Below are positions 8,103 through 17,045 of a stretch of 64,000 nucleotides of DNA, in pieces (position 1 is the first letter of the stretch; each line of letters starts with the position of its first letter). This DNA comes from Phenylobacterium sp. (lineage in GTDB: Bacteria; Pseudomonadota; Alphaproteobacteria; Caulobacterales; Caulobacteraceae): the NCBI GenBank assembly GCA_020402585.1, contig JADBZH010000030.1, forward strand, positions 1-64,000, written 5' to 3'. Below the pieces are notes generated by a model. It worked only from the letters and a program-made list of their open reading frames with translations. It was not told the origin of the DNA and ran no database searches. The position numbers were made by a program, and so were the translations under genes.

Positions 8103-9344
8103 CTAGGGCGCCTCGCCGCGCAGGAGCCGCGGCAGGTCGCCGACAGCGCCGCCGGCCTCCTGCATGAAGAAGCGCCGGGCGGGGCCGATCCGGTTCACCG
8201 TCGACAGGCCGAGGCCGCGGACGGCCCTGAGGATCGGATTGTCGTTCGAGAACAGTCGGACGAAGGCGTCCGCCGCCACCGCCAGGCCGATATTGTCGAC
8301 GCTGCGCCAGCGGGCGTAGCGGTCCAGCACGACCTCCGAGCCCATGTCCTCCCCCAGCCGGACAGCCTCGACCAGGACCTGGACGAGGGCCGCAGCGTCC
8401 TTAAGGCCCAGGTTCAGACCCTGGCCCGCCACCGGGTGCACCCCATGGGCAGCGTCGCCGAGGAGGGCGGCGCGGGGGGCGGTGATGGTCTCGGGCAGGT
8501 GCAGGGACAGGGGGTAGGTGAAGACCGGACCTTCCAGCCGGGGCCGGCCCAGGAGGTCGCCGAACCGGCGCTGCAGGTGGGCGTGGAAGATCTCCGGGCG
8601 GGCGGTCCGCAGGGCCTCGGCCCGGGTGGGGGATTCGGTCCAGACCAGGCTCGCGCGCTGGTCGGTCAGGGGCAGGATGGCGAAGGGGCCGGAGGGCAGG
8701 AAATACTCGTGGGCGACGCCGCCGTGCGGCTGGTCCAACCGGACCGTGGCCACCACCCCGGTCTGGGGATAGGTCCAGCCCGTGCTGCGGATCCCCGCCG
8801 CCGCGGCCACGGCGGAGCTGCGGCCCTCGGCGCCAACGGCGAGAGGTGCGGTCAGGACCCGGCCATCCTCCAGGCGGACCACCGCCGCCCCAGGGGTGAA
8901 GTCGACCCCGGCGACCCGGGCCGGGGCCAGGACCTGGACCCCTTCGCGCCGGACGGCCGCCGCCAGGGCGGCGCGGATCCGCCGGTTCTCGATCATGAAG
9001 CCCAGGGGCTCGCCCGCCACCCGGTCGGCGATCTCGGCGGCGTCAAAGCGAAGAAAGGCCGAGGCGGGCGTTCCGGCGGAGGGGCCAGGCGTTCGACCAT
9101 CCGTGACCAGGATCTCGGCGATACGCTCGGCATGGAGCTCGAGGTCTTCAGCGAGGCCGAGGGCCCGCCACTGGCGGAAGCTGGAATAGGCGATGGCCGA
9201 GGCCCGTCCGTCAAAGGCGGGCGCCAGCTGGGCCTCGAAGGGTTGCGCGTCAACCAGGATGGGTTTCAGGCCGCTGCGCGCCAGGCCGAGGGCGAGGGTC
9301 GCGCCGGCCATGCCGGCGCCGGCGATGATCACGTCGGCGTCCAT
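8103..9344 (-). CDS. UbiH/UbiF/COQ6-family FAD-dependent hydroxylase
   Basis: A 413-residue flavoprotein monooxygenase probably acting in ubiquinone ring hydroxylation. It has an N-terminal FAD-binding motif DVIIAGAGMAGATLALGLARSG, the middle GAEGRSS motif, and the C-terminal signature GDAAHGVHPVAGQGLNLGLKDA that defines the UbiH/COQ6 group. Which ring position it hydroxylates cannot be told; alphaproteobacteria have UbiL, UbiM or UbiH versions. The start at 9344 (MDADVIIAG) was chosen by homology because the open frame extends 69 codons further with a non-conserved, low-complexity sequence. The ribosome-binding site is weak. Confidence 0.85.
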   Translation of the reverse strand: MDADVIIAGAGMAGATLALGLARSGLKPILVDAQPFEAQLAPAFDGRASAIAYSSFRQWRALGLAEDLELHAERIAEILVTDGRTPGPSAGTPASAFLRFDAAEIADRVAGEPLGFMIENRRIRAALAAAVRREGVQVLAPARVAGVDFTPGAAVVRLEDGRVLTAPLAVGAEGRSSAVAAAAGIRSTGWTYPQTGVVATVRLDQPHGGVAHEYFLPSGPFAILPLTDQRASLVWTESPTRAEALRTARPEIFHAHLQRRFGDLLGRPRLEGPVFTYPLSLHLPETITAPRAALLGDAAHGVHPVAGQGLNLGLKDAAALVQVLVEAVRLGEDMGSEVVLDRYARWRSVDNIGLAVAADAFVRLFSNDNPILRAVRGLGLSTVNRIGPARRFFMQEAGGAVGDLPRLLRGEAP

Positions 9345-9410
9345 GCCGCGATATGCCGTCGGCGGGAGGCCGGCGTCCAGTCCCCTTCGCGGGCGACTCC
9401 CGGGCCTTTC

Positions 9411-9428
9411 ATGGACGAGAGGGTCCAT
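9411..9428. promoter_or_regulatory. Inverted repeat, candidate TetR-family operator
   Basis: ATGGAC and GTCCAT form perfect 6-bp arms separated by 6 bp in the 258-bp divergent gap between the UbiH-type gene and the TetR gene. Its place, 67 bp upstream of the hydroxylase start, and its size suit a regulator site, but nothing in the sequence proves that the TetR protein binds it. Confidence 0.3.
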
Positions 9429-9602
9429 TCGGGTGTTGTGCGATCTGGCGGCGCGCGCCAAGGTGGGGGCAAGGGAGAAGGCAAGCTCCCGAGTACAAGG
9501 GAGGGGGGAAGCGATGGGCCGGAAGAGCCCCGGGCGACCCGGTGTCGTCATCGGGATTCACCTTCGCAGGGAGACCCTGGATCACGCCGGGGCGCGGGCC
9601 TG

Positions 9603-10211
9603 ATGCCGCGCCGACTGGGCCAGGTGGATGAATCGAAGGGGATCGCCATCCTCGAAGCCGCGCGGCAAGCCCTGGCCGAGCGCGGCATGGGCGCGTCCAT
9701 CGAGGATATCGCCCGGCGGGCGCGGGTCTCGAAACAGACGGTCTACAACCGGTTTGGCTCAAAGGCCGAGCTGGTGCGGGTGCTGATCGAACGGCGCGTG
9801 GACGAGATCACCGCCCACCTGGATAATCCCGGGTCCGGCGAGGGGCCGGAGGACGCGCTGGCGGGCTACGCCAGGGTTGTTCTGGAATCCATCGCCACAC
9901 CCTCATCGACCGCCCTCCTGAGAATCCACATCCAGGGGGCGGCGGAGATGCCGGACCTTGCCCGGACCTTTTTCGAGACCGGCGCACGGACATCGAGGGC
10001 GCGCCTGGCGACCTTCCTGGAAGGGGAAACGCGCGCCGGTCGCCTGCGGGTGGACGACTGCGCCCTGGCGGCGGAGTTCTTCGCCGGCATGGTCATTGGC
10101 TCCCACCAGACCGGCCGGCTCCTGGGGGTGGACTCGGACCTGACGCCGACGGTCATCGACCGCATCGCCTGCGAGGCGGCGGGCCGGTTCGTGAGGGCCT
10201 ACGCCGCCTGA
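9603..10211 (+). CDS. TetR/AcrR-family transcriptional regulator
   Basis: A 202-residue repressor-type protein. The N-terminal helix-turn-helix reads AILEAARQALAERGMGASIEDIARRARVSKQTVYNRFGSKAELVRVLIERRV (about residues 14-64), a textbook TetR DNA-binding domain. The C-terminal half (AAEFFAGMVIGSHQTGRLLG) resembles the AefR-like TetR C-terminal domain. It diverges from the UbiH-type gene and ends 6 bp from the fabI stop on the other strand. The ligand and targets are unknown; proximity to fatty acid genes is suggestive only. Confidence 0.9.
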   Translation: MPRRLGQVDESKGIAILEAARQALAERGMGASIEDIARRARVSKQTVYNRFGSKAELVRVLIERRVDEITAHLDNPGSGEGPEDALAGYARVVLESIATPSSTALLRIHIQGAAEMPDLARTFFETGARTSRARLATFLEGETRAGRLRVDDCALAAEFFAGMVIGSHQTGRLLGVDSDLTPTVIDRIACEAAGRFVRAYAA

Positions 10212-10217
10212 GGCGGC

Positions 10218-11033
10218 TCAGCCCTCCTCGGAGTCGTCCGGAAGGCCCATCATGTGGAATCCGGCGTCCACATGGACCACCTCGCCGGTGGTCGACCGTC
10301 CGAGATCGGACAGGAGCCACAGGGCCGCGCCGGCGACGCCCTCCATGGAGGTGTCTTCCTTGAGGGCCGAAAGGGCCCGGCCCTGGGCCAGCATGGCCCG
10401 GCCGCCGGAGATGCCCGCCAGGGACAGGGTGCGCATGGCGCCGGCTGAGATGGCGTTGGCGCGGATGCCCTGGGGCCCGAGGTCGCGGGCGATGTAGCGG
10501 GTGGCGGCCTCTAGGGCGGCCTTGGCCACGCCCATGGTGTTGTAGTTCGGGATCGCCCGTTCCGAGCCCAGGTAGGTCAGGGTGACCAGGGAGCCGCCGT
10601 CCGGCATTATCCGGCTGGCCCGGCGGGCGCAATCGACGAAGCTGTAGGCCGAAATGTCCATCGCCGTGAGGAAGCCCTCCCGCGTGGCGTTCTCCACGAA
10701 AGAGCCCTTGATCTGGTCCCGGGGCGCAAACGCCAGGGCGTGAAGGAAGAAGTCGATCTTGCCGAAAGCCGCCTCGACCGCGGCGAAGCCGGCGTCCATG
10801 CTGGCGTCATCGGTGACGTCGACAGGCTCGATCACGGTCGCGCCCACACTCTCGGCCAGGGGGCGCACCCGGCGCTCCATGCCCGGCAGGTGGAAGAAGG
10901 CGAGGTCAGCGCTCTGTGCGGCCAGCTGGCTGGCGATGCCCCAGGCGATCGACTGGTGGTTGGCCACCCCGGTGATGATTCCGCGCTTGCCCTTCATGAG
11001 CTCGCCCCGCGGCATGTCGTAGTCGTCGGCCAC
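10218..11033 (-). CDS. fabI: Enoyl-[acyl-carrier-protein] reductase (NADH) FabI
   Basis: A 271-residue short-chain reductase that carries out the last step of each fatty acid elongation cycle, reducing trans-2-enoyl-ACP with NADH. It shows GKRGIITGVANHQSIAWGIA (cofactor loop), the LGSERAIPNYNTMGVAKAAL catalytic segment (Tyr154, Tyr164, Lys171) and DVTDDASMD. The GTG at 11033 is taken as start because AGGAG lies seven bases upstream; ATG codons at 11015 and slightly later are alternatives. It is the third gene of fabA-fabB-fabI, 35 bp after fabB. This enzyme class is the triclosan/isoniazid-type target. Confidence 0.95.
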   Translation of the reverse strand: MADDYDMPRGELMKGKRGIITGVANHQSIAWGIASQLAAQSADLAFFHLPGMERRVRPLAESVGATVIEPVDVTDDASMDAGFAAVEAAFGKIDFFLHALAFAPRDQIKGSFVENATREGFLTAMDISAYSFVDCARRASRIMPDGGSLVTLTYLGSERAIPNYNTMGVAKAALEAATRYIARDLGPQGIRANAISAGAMRTLSLAGISGGRAMLAQGRALSALKEDTSMEGVAGAALWLLSDLGRSTTGEVVHVDAGFHMMGLPDDSEEG

Positions 11034-11068
11034 TTTGTGTCTCCTGGAGGGTCGGGAGGTCGGGGAGG

Positions 11069-12280
11069 TCAGACCCGGGACATGACAAGGCACCCGTTGG
11101 TGCCGCCGAACCCGAAGCTGTTGGACATCACGGTCTCAACCTGGCGGTCTTCACGCCGGCGAAGGATGGGCAGGCCCTCGAAGGCGGGGTCGAGGGTCTC
11201 GATGTGGGCGCTCTCGGCCAGGAAACCGCCGTTCAGCATCAGGAGCGAATAGATCGCCTCCTGGGCGCCCGCGGCCCCCAGGCTGTGGCCGGTCAGGGAC
11301 TTGGTGGACGAGATGGCGGGGGCGGCCTCGCCAAAGACCTCGCGGACAGCCTCCATCTCCTTGATGTCGCCCACCGGCGTCGAGGTGCCGTGCGGGTTCA
11401 GGTAGTCGACCTTGCGGTTCCCGGCCCGGGAGAGGGCCAGGCGCATGCAGCGCACGGCGCCCTCGCCGGAGGGGGCGACCATGTCAAAGCCATCCGAGTT
11501 GGCGGCGTAGCCGACGATCTCGCCGTAGATCTTCGCCCCGCGCGCCTTCGCGCGCTCCAGGTCCTCGAGCACGAGAATCCCGGCTCCGCCGGCGATGACG
11601 AACCCGTCCCGGTTGACGTCGTAGGCCCGGCTGGCCACCGCCGGCCGGTCGTTGTAGCTGGAGCTCATGGCCCCCATGGCGTCGAACAGGACCGAGAGGG
11701 TCCAGTGCAGCTCTTCGGCGCCGCCGGCGAAGACCACATCCTGGTTGCCAAGGGCGATCTGCTCATAGGCGGCGCCAATGCAGTGGGTGGAGGTCGCGCA
11801 GGCCGACGAGATCGAGTAGTTGAGCCCGCGGATCTTGAACCAGGTCGACAGGACCGCGGACACCCCCGAGCTCATGGCCTTGGGCACGGCGAAGGGACCG
11901 ACCCGCTTGGGGCCCTTCTCCCGGGCGATGGCTGCGGATTCGATGATCGCCTTGGTCGAAGGTCCGCCCGAGCCGACGATAAGGCCGGTCATTTCATGGG
12001 AGACCTCGGCCTCGGTCAGGCCGGAGTCGGCGATGGCCTGTTCCATGGCGATATGGCCGAAGGCCGTCCCCTGGGCCAGGAAGCGGGCGGCCCGACGGTC
12101 GACGGCGGCCTCCCAGTCCAGCCCGGGATCGGCGTGCACCTGGCAACGGAAGCCCAGCTCGGCGTACTCCGGCGCCGCGACAATTCCCGACCGGGCGCCG
12201 TGGAGCGAGGCCCGGACGTCGTCCAGGGTGTTGCCGATGGATGAGACAATGCCCATGCCGGTGACGACGACGCGCCGCAT
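11069..12280 (-). CDS. fabB: 3-oxoacyl-ACP synthase I FabB
   Basis: A 403-residue condensing enzyme that elongates acyl-ACP with malonyl-ACP and is needed for unsaturated fatty acid synthesis. The Cys-His-His triad is visible: [10 protein letters not shown] (Cys161), [11 protein letters not shown] and [13 protein letters not shown]. The N-terminus [16 protein letters not shown] is typical for FabB. The start ATG at 12280 was preferred to the longer frame because upstream residues belong to the fabA overlap region. It lies 26 bp downstream of fabA, and the pair is the standard anaerobic unsaturated fatty acid module. Confidence 0.96.
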   Translation of the reverse strand: MRRVVVTGMGIVSSIGNTLDDVRASLHGARSGIVAAPEYAELGFRCQVHADPGLDWEAAVDRRAARFLAQGTAFGHIAMEQAIADSGLTEAEVSHEMTGLIVGSGGPSTKAIIESAAIAREKGPKRVGPFAVPKAMSSGVSAVLSTWFKIRGLNYSISSACATSTHCIGAAYEQIALGNQDVVFAGGAEELHWTLSVLFDAMGAMSSSYNDRPAVASRAYDVNRDGFVIAGGAGILVLEDLERAKARGAKIYGEIVGYAANSDGFDMVAPSGEGAVRCMRLALSRAGNRKVDYLNPHGTSTPVGDIKEMEAVREVFGEAAPAISSTKSLTGHSLGAAGAQEAIYSLLMLNGGFLAESAHIETLDPAFEGLPILRRREDRQVETVMSNSFGFGGTNGCLVMSRV

Positions 12281-12306
12281 ACCCTTTTCCCCCCGATACG
12301 CCGGTT

Positions 12307-12834
12307 TCAGACCAGATCCTTGGGATCGTACAGACCCACCCTCAGATCCTTGGCCTCGTAGATGACCTTGCCGTCGGCCTCCATGACGCCGTCGCCGATG
12401 CCCAGCACCAGCCGGCGCATGATCACGCGCTTCAGGTCGATGCGATAGACGACCTGTTTGACCTTGGGGGTGACCTGACCGGCGAAACGCACCTCGCCGA
12501 CTCCCAGGGCCCGGCCCTTGCCCGGGGCGCCGGACCAGCCAAGGAAGTAGCCGACCAGCTGCCACATGGCGTCGAGGCCGAGGCAGCCCGGCATGACCGG
12601 ATCATTGATGAAGTGGCAGTCGAAGAACCAGAGGTCCGGCCGGATATCCAGCTCCGCGATCACCTGGCCCTTCTCGTAGGCGCCGCCCGTCTCGGTGATC
12701 TTCGTGATGCGGTCGAACATCAGCATGGGCGGAACCGGCAACTGGGCGTTGCCCGGACCGAACATCTCGCCCCGACCGCAGGCCAGGAGCTCCTCTCGGG
12801 AATAATGGTCCTTGGCCTTGGCGCCGGGAATCAT
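12307..12834 (-). CDS. fabA: 3-hydroxydecanoyl-ACP dehydratase/isomerase FabA
   Basis: A 175-residue hot-dog-fold enzyme that dehydrates 3-hydroxydecanoyl-ACP and isomerises the product to cis-3-decenoyl-ACP, the branch point to unsaturated fatty acids. The catalytic His74 ([25 protein letters not shown]) and Asp88 are present at spacing equal to E. coli FabA His70/Asp84. It is first in the fabA-fabB-fabI operon. An AAGG-type site lies upstream of the ATG in a 91-bp promoter gap. No FadR-like operator was recognised. Confidence 0.97.
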   Translation of the reverse strand: MIPGAKAKDHYSREELLACGRGEMFGPGNAQLPVPPMLMFDRITKITETGGAYEKGQVIAELDIRPDLWFFDCHFINDPVMPGCLGLDAMWQLVGYFLGWSGAPGKGRALGVGEVRFAGQVTPKVKQVVYRIDLKRVIMRRLVLGIGDGVMEADGKVIYEAKDLRVGLYDPKDLV

Positions 12835-12925
12835 GGCTCGCCCTTCCGCGGGTCACTTCAACGGGGTCTCCCGGCGACGCGCGCCGGAGAGGAGATGATG
12901 GGTCTATCAGAGCCGGAGGGGTCGC

Positions 12926-13480
12926 TCAACGGGCCGGGGCCGGGACGCATTGGAGGCGGTTATCGACGCCCCACATGGCCGCCTCCGGGACCCAGCCGGT
13001 AACACCGTCGGCCTTGATGCGGCACCAACCGGCCTCGCAACGCTGCAGCGCGGCCAGGGCGCGGGGCCTGAGGAGGGCGAGGGTGCGGGAGTCGGACCGG
13101 GGGTCGGACTGGACGGCGACCGGGGTCGGGGCCAGACGCATGACATTCCTTCGACCGTCCGTTGTCCGCATGTGGACCCAGGCCACCCCACGGTCCGGAT
13201 CACAGATGCGCCGCCATTCCGACGACTCGGCGATGACCTGAACCGGCAGGCCGCGGACCTGGTACTTCCAGAGGGCGGGATAGTCGTCGCCCGGACCCGA
13301 CCGGGCGTTCACCGATCCGAACTTCAGGGTGACATAGCGCGGGACGGGCAGGCCGGAGGGCGTCCGGCGCGCATCTGCGACGGCGATCGCGCCCAGGGGC
13401 GACAGGGCGAAGGCGGTCGCCAGCAGGAGGATGGCGGCGACGCAAGGTCTGCGCCGGGCAGGCTCAACTTGGCCGTTCAT
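12926..13480 (-). CDS. Exported SH3-domain protein
   Basis: A 184-residue protein with an N-terminal hydrophobic export signal (about residues 13-36, ending AIAVADA). It contains two bacterial SH3-like segments: PRYVTLKFGSVNARSGPGDDYPALWKY...GVAWVH (about 47-105) and ALQRCEAGWCRIKADGVTGWVPEAAMWG (about 145-172). Bacterial SH3 domains usually bind the cell wall or partner proteins. Two cysteines in the second repeat could form a disulfide. It diverges from the hydroxyacid dehydrogenase gene. Periplasmic location is inferred. Confidence 0.8.
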   Translation of the reverse strand: MNGQVEPARRRPCVAAILLLATAFALSPLGAIAVADARRTPSGLPVPRYVTLKFGSVNARSGPGDDYPALWKYQVRGLPVQVIAESSEWRRICDPDRGVAWVHMRTTDGRRNVMRLAPTPVAVQSDPRSDSRTLALLRPRALAALQRCEAGWCRIKADGVTGWVPEAAMWGVDNRLQCVPAPAR

Positions 13481-13560
13481 GCCCTCTTTGCTAGAGGTTC
13501 CACAACGAAGGCGCCAGAGCGCCGTTTCGCCAGACGCTGAAATTCGGGACCCCGCCGCCG

Positions 13561-14547
13561 ATGCCGACGCGCAAGCCGAAAGTGATTGTGACCCGCAGGC
13601 TCCCGGACGCCGTCGAGACCCGTCTGCGCGAGCTGTTCGACACCGAGCTCAACCTCTCAGACGCGCCCATGAGCCGGGAGGCCCTGATCGACGCGGTGGG
13701 CCGCTGCGACGTCCTGGCCCCGACGATTACCGACAGGATCGACGCCGACGTCATCGAGGCGGCCGGCGAGCAGCTCAAGCTGATCGCCAATTTCGGGGCC
13801 GGCGTGGACCATATCGACGTGGCCGCCGCGGCCGCCCGGGGCGTGACGGTCACCAATACGCCGGGGGTGCTCACCGAGGACACCGCAGACCTGACCCTGG
13901 CCCTGATGATGGCCGTGTCCCGCCGGATCGTGGAAGGCGCCCGGTCCATCGAGGCCGGGGAGTTCAAGGGCTGGGCGCCGACCTGGATGATGGGGCGGCG
14001 GCTATCGGGCAAGCGCCTCGGCGTCATCGGCATGGGTCGGATCGGCCAGGCGGTGGCCCGTCGCGCCCGGGCCTTTGGAATGCAGATTCACTACCACAAC
14101 CGCTCGCCGGTCAGCCCGCGGATCGCCGAGGAGCTGGAGGCCACCTACTGGGAAAGCCTCGACCAGATGCTCGCCCGCATGGACATCATCTCGGTGAACT
14201 GCCCGCACACGCCGGCCACCTACCACCTCCTGTCGGCGCGGCGGCTGAAGCTGATGCCGGCGCACGCTATCCTGGTGAACACGGCCCGCGGGGAGATCAT
14301 CGACGAGTCCGCCCTCGCCGACCTCCTGGCCTCAGGCGGCATCGCCGGGGCGGGTCTGGACGTGTTCGAGTTCGAACCGGCTGTGAATCCCAAGCTGCTG
14401 GGCCTGAAGAACGCCGTGCTCCTGCCGCACCTGGGCTCGGCCACGGTCGAAGCGCGCACCGAGATGGGCGAGAAGGTCCTCATCAACATCCGGACCTGGA
14501 TGGACGGGCACCGCCCGCCGGACCGGGTGCTGCCCTCCATGCTCTGA
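13561..14547 (+). CDS. D-2-hydroxyacid dehydrogenase (glycerate dehydrogenase / glyoxylate-hydroxypyruvate reductase type)
   Basis: A 328-residue NAD(P)-dependent enzyme of the D-2-hydroxyacid dehydrogenase family. It has the nucleotide-binding loop GVIGMGRIGQAVARRARAFG (about 157-176) followed by HYHNRSP, where the arginine suggests NADP use, the substrate-binding LIANFGAGVDHID, and catalytic residues in NTARGEI (Arg), GLDVFEFEP (Glu) and LPHLGSAT (His). Closest in pattern to GyaR/GhrB enzymes that interconvert glycerate, hydroxypyruvate and glyoxylate. A hairpin follows the stop. Confidence 0.88.
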   Translation: MPTRKPKVIVTRRLPDAVETRLRELFDTELNLSDAPMSREALIDAVGRCDVLAPTITDRIDADVIEAAGEQLKLIANFGAGVDHIDVAAAAARGVTVTNTPGVLTEDTADLTLALMMAVSRRIVEGARSIEAGEFKGWAPTWMMGRRLSGKRLGVIGMGRIGQAVARRARAFGMQIHYHNRSPVSPRIAEELEATYWESLDQMLARMDIISVNCPHTPATYHLLSARRLKLMPAHAILVNTARGEIIDESALADLLASGGIAGAGLDVFEFEPAVNPKLLGLKNAVLLPHLGSATVEARTEMGEKVLINIRTWMDGHRPPDRVLPSML

Positions 14548-14551
14548 GACC

Positions 14552-14574
14552 CCGCCAGGTTGAACCCCTGGCGG
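14552..14574 (+). terminator. Hairpin after the hydroxyacid dehydrogenase gene
   Basis: CCGCCAGG and CCTGGCGG form a perfect 8-bp stem with a 7-base loop, starting 5 bp after the stop codon. No run of T follows, so it is at best a weak or Rho-assisted terminator. Confidence 0.45.
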
Positions 14575-14610
14575 CGCCTCCTACCTCCCCACGGGGAGTC
14601 CCGAGACCCT

Positions 14611-14637
14611 GTTCCCACCCCTCGGAACATGATCTAG
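14611..14637 (+). repeat. Dispersed intergenic repeat, copy A (short form)
   Basis: This stretch shares GTTCC-CAC-N3-TC-GGAACATGATCT with copies at 21360-21393 (reverse orientation) and 58755-58791. The GTTCC/GGAAC arms form a 5-bp inverted repeat around an 8-base spacer in all three copies. It lies in the gap before the AbgT gene. Confidence 0.7.
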
Positions 14638-14697
14638 ACCCCTCCTCCCGGCTCCTAGACGCCGCCGGGTCCCAGACCGAAGGACCGGAGACCTCCC

Positions 14698-16296
14698 TTG
14701 GCCGCCCCTGACGCCCTTCCTCCCGCGCCACGGCGCTCCCTGCTGGACCTGGTCGAGCGCATCGGCAACCGGCTCCCGGAACCGGTGATGATCTTCGTCT
14801 GGCTGATCGGGGCCCTCTTCATCCTGTCGACCATCGGGGCGATCCTCGGATGGAACGCCTCCCTGCCCTTCCGTGGCGAGACGCCTCCGACCTGGGGCGT
14901 GCTGGAGGATGGGCGGCTGGTGTTCCGGGCCGAGAGCCTCCTGTCTGAGGACAACCTGGAAAGGCTCTTTACCGAGACGGCCAAGACCCTCACCGGCTTC
15001 GCCCCCCTCGGCGTGGCCCTGACCGTGATGTACGGCGCCGCCGTCGCCGAACGCTCCGGCTTCTTCAGCGCGCTGATCCGGGCCAGCCTCCGGGGCGCCG
15101 ACCGCCGGTGGCTGACCCCGATCGTGGCCCTGATCGGCATGGTCTCGCACCATGCCTCGGACGCCGCCTACCTGGTCTTCATCCCGCTGGCCGCCCTGCT
15201 CTACGCCGCCGTCGGGCGCCACCCCCTGGCCGGCCTGGCCGCCGCCTTCGCTGCGGTCTCCGGAGGCTTTGCGGGCAACATCACGCCCGGCCAGATCGAT
15301 ATCGTCCTGTTCAGCTTCACGCAGGAGGCGGCGCGCATCATCGATCCGACCTGGACCCTCAACCCCCTGGGGAACTGGTGGTTCATCCTGGCGATTGTGG
15401 GCGTCTTCACCCCGCTGATCTGGTTCGTGACCGACCGGATCATCGAGCCCCGCCTCGGACCCTGGCGGGGCGAGCCGGACGCGGACCTGACCGCCGAGCT
15501 CGCCCAATCGGCGCCCACCGAGGCTGAGCAGAAGGGCCTGCGCCGGGCCGGTCTCGCCGCCCTCGTCGTCGTCGCCGGCTTCGTCGCCCTGGCCCTCTGG
15601 CCGGGCTTCACGCCCCTGGTCGACGAGACCAAGGCCGGGCCGGCGGCCCTCCAGCCCTTCTACACCGCCCTGATCGCAGGGTTCCTTGTGCTCTTCCTGG
15701 CGACGGGCATGGCCTTCGGGACCGCGACCGGGGCTATCCGGTCGCACCGGGAGGTCTTCGCCATGATGACCGAGGGCATCCGGGCCATGGCGCCCTACCT
15801 CGTCTTCGCCTTCTTCGCCGCCCACTTCGTGGCCATGTTCAACTGGTCCCGGCTGGGACCCATCGCCGCCATCAACGGGGCGCATGTCCTGGAAACCCTG
15901 AACCTGCCCGCGCCCGCCCTGCTGCTGGGGGTGCTGGGTTTCTCCTCCGGCCTGGACCTCTTCATCGGCTCGGCCACAGCCAAGTGGAGCGCCCTCGCGC
16001 CCGTGGTGGTGCCCATGTTCATGCTGCTGGGCATCAGCCCGGAGATGACCACGGCGGCCTACCGCATGGGGGACAGCTTCACCAACATCATGACGCCCCT
16101 GATGGCCTACTTCCCGCTGATCCTCGGTTTCTGTCGTCGCTGGGACGCTTCGATCGGCGTGGGCTCGCTCCTGGCGCTCATGCTCCCCTACGCCCTCGCC
16201 TTCATGGCGGCCGGCGCCCTGATGACGGGTCTTTGGGTGGTCTTCGACTGGCCCCTCGGGCCTGGCGCCCAGGTCAGCTACACGCCGCCGGGCTGA
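14698..16296 (+). CDS. AbgT-family transporter
   Basis: A 532-residue polytopic inner-membrane protein. It starts with PRRSLLDLVERIGNRLPEPVMIFVWLIGALFIL, the usual AbgT N-terminus, and carries many hydrophobic segments, GMVSHHASDAAYLVFIPLAALLY, GGFAGNITPGQID and GDSFTNIMTPLMAYFPLIL, all family hallmarks. Members import p-aminobenzoyl-glutamate (AbgT) or export sulfonamide-type drugs (MtrF/YdaH); the direction cannot be read from sequence. The start is TTG at 14698, seven bases after GGAG. The 3' end overlaps moeB by 19 bp in convergent orientation. Confidence 0.92.
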   Translation: MAAPDALPPAPRRSLLDLVERIGNRLPEPVMIFVWLIGALFILSTIGAILGWNASLPFRGETPPTWGVLEDGRLVFRAESLLSEDNLERLFTETAKTLTGFAPLGVALTVMYGAAVAERSGFFSALIRASLRGADRRWLTPIVALIGMVSHHASDAAYLVFIPLAALLYAAVGRHPLAGLAAAFAAVSGGFAGNITPGQIDIVLFSFTQEAARIIDPTWTLNPLGNWWFILAIVGVFTPLIWFVTDRIIEPRLGPWRGEPDADLTAELAQSAPTEAEQKGLRRAGLAALVVVAGFVALALWPGFTPLVDETKAGPAALQPFYTALIAGFLVLFLATGMAFGTATGAIRSHREVFAMMTEGIRAMAPYLVFAFFAAHFVAMFNWSRLGPIAAINGAHVLETLNLPAPALLLGVLGFSSGLDLFIGSATAKWSALAPVVVPMFMLLGISPEMTTAAYRMGDSFTNIMTPLMAYFPLILGFCRRWDASIGVGSLLALMLPYALAFMAAGALMTGLWVVFDWPLGPGAQVSYTPPG

Positions 16297-17045
16297 CCTC
16301 CGCCGCAGGAGGGGCAGTGGGGGTCGGCTGCGACCCTGACGGTCCGGGTCACGGACGAAAGGGCGTCATAGACAAGGAGCCGGCCAGCGAGGCTGTCTCC
16401 GGCGCCCGTGATCAGCTTGATCGCCTCCAGCGCCATCATGGAGCCGATGACGCCGGCCAGGGCCCCGACTACGCCCACCGCCTGGCAGGTCTCGGCCTCC
16501 GGGGGAATCTCCGGGACCAGGCAGCGATAGCAGGGCCGCCCTGTAAAGACACCGACCTGGCCGGTCCATCGGCCGATGGCGCCGGAGACCAGGGGAGTCC
16601 CGGTCGCCGTGCAGGCGTCGCTCACCGCCAGCCGGGTGGCGAAATCGTCTGTGCCGTCGAGGACGAGGTCGAAGCCATCGATCAGGTCGCGGGCGTTCCG
16701 CGCGTCTACGGCCAGTTGCAGGGCCTGGGTCTCCACATGGGGATTGAGGTCGGTGAGCCGCCGCAGTCCGGCGTCCACCTTCGACCGGCCCCGGTCCGCG
16801 GAGGTGAAGATCACCTGCCTCTGGAGGTTGGAGGTCTCCACCCGGTCGGCATCGGCGATCACCATCCCGCCCACCCCCGCCGCAGCCAGATAGAGGCTGG
16901 CCGGAGCACCGAGTCCGCCCAGGCCGACGATCAGGACGCGGGTGGCCCTGAGCTTCTGCTGACCCGGACCGCCGATCTCGCGCAGGACCAGGTGACGGGC
17001 GTAACGGTCGACTTCTTCGTCGCTGAAGGCCGGGCCGGGGCTCAC
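16278..17045 (-). CDS. moeB: Molybdopterin-synthase adenylyltransferase-like ThiF/MoeB protein
   Basis: A 255-residue E1-like enzyme expected to adenylate the C-terminus of a ubiquitin-like sulfur carrier such as MoaD or ThiS. Motifs: FSDEEVDRYARHLVLREIGGPGQQKL, the nucleotide loop VLIVGLGGLGAPASLYLAAAGVG, DADRVETSNLQRQ, and two CxxC zinc knuckles (CYRC and CPSC). There is no rhodanese domain, so it fits MoeB. ThiF cannot be excluded without neighbours. Its start overlaps the stop of the DUF2244 gene by 4 bp, indicating translational coupling. Confidence 0.88.
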   Translation of the reverse strand: MSPGPAFSDEEVDRYARHLVLREIGGPGQQKLRATRVLIVGLGGLGAPASLYLAAAGVGGMVIADADRVETSNLQRQVIFTSADRGRSKVDAGLRRLTDLNPHVETQALQLAVDARNARDLIDGFDLVLDGTDDFATRLAVSDACTATGTPLVSGAIGRWTGQVGVFTGRPCYRCLVPEIPPEAETCQAVGVVGALAGVIGSMMALEAIKLITGAGDSLAGRLLVYDALSSVTRTVRVAADPHCPSCGGGQPGGV

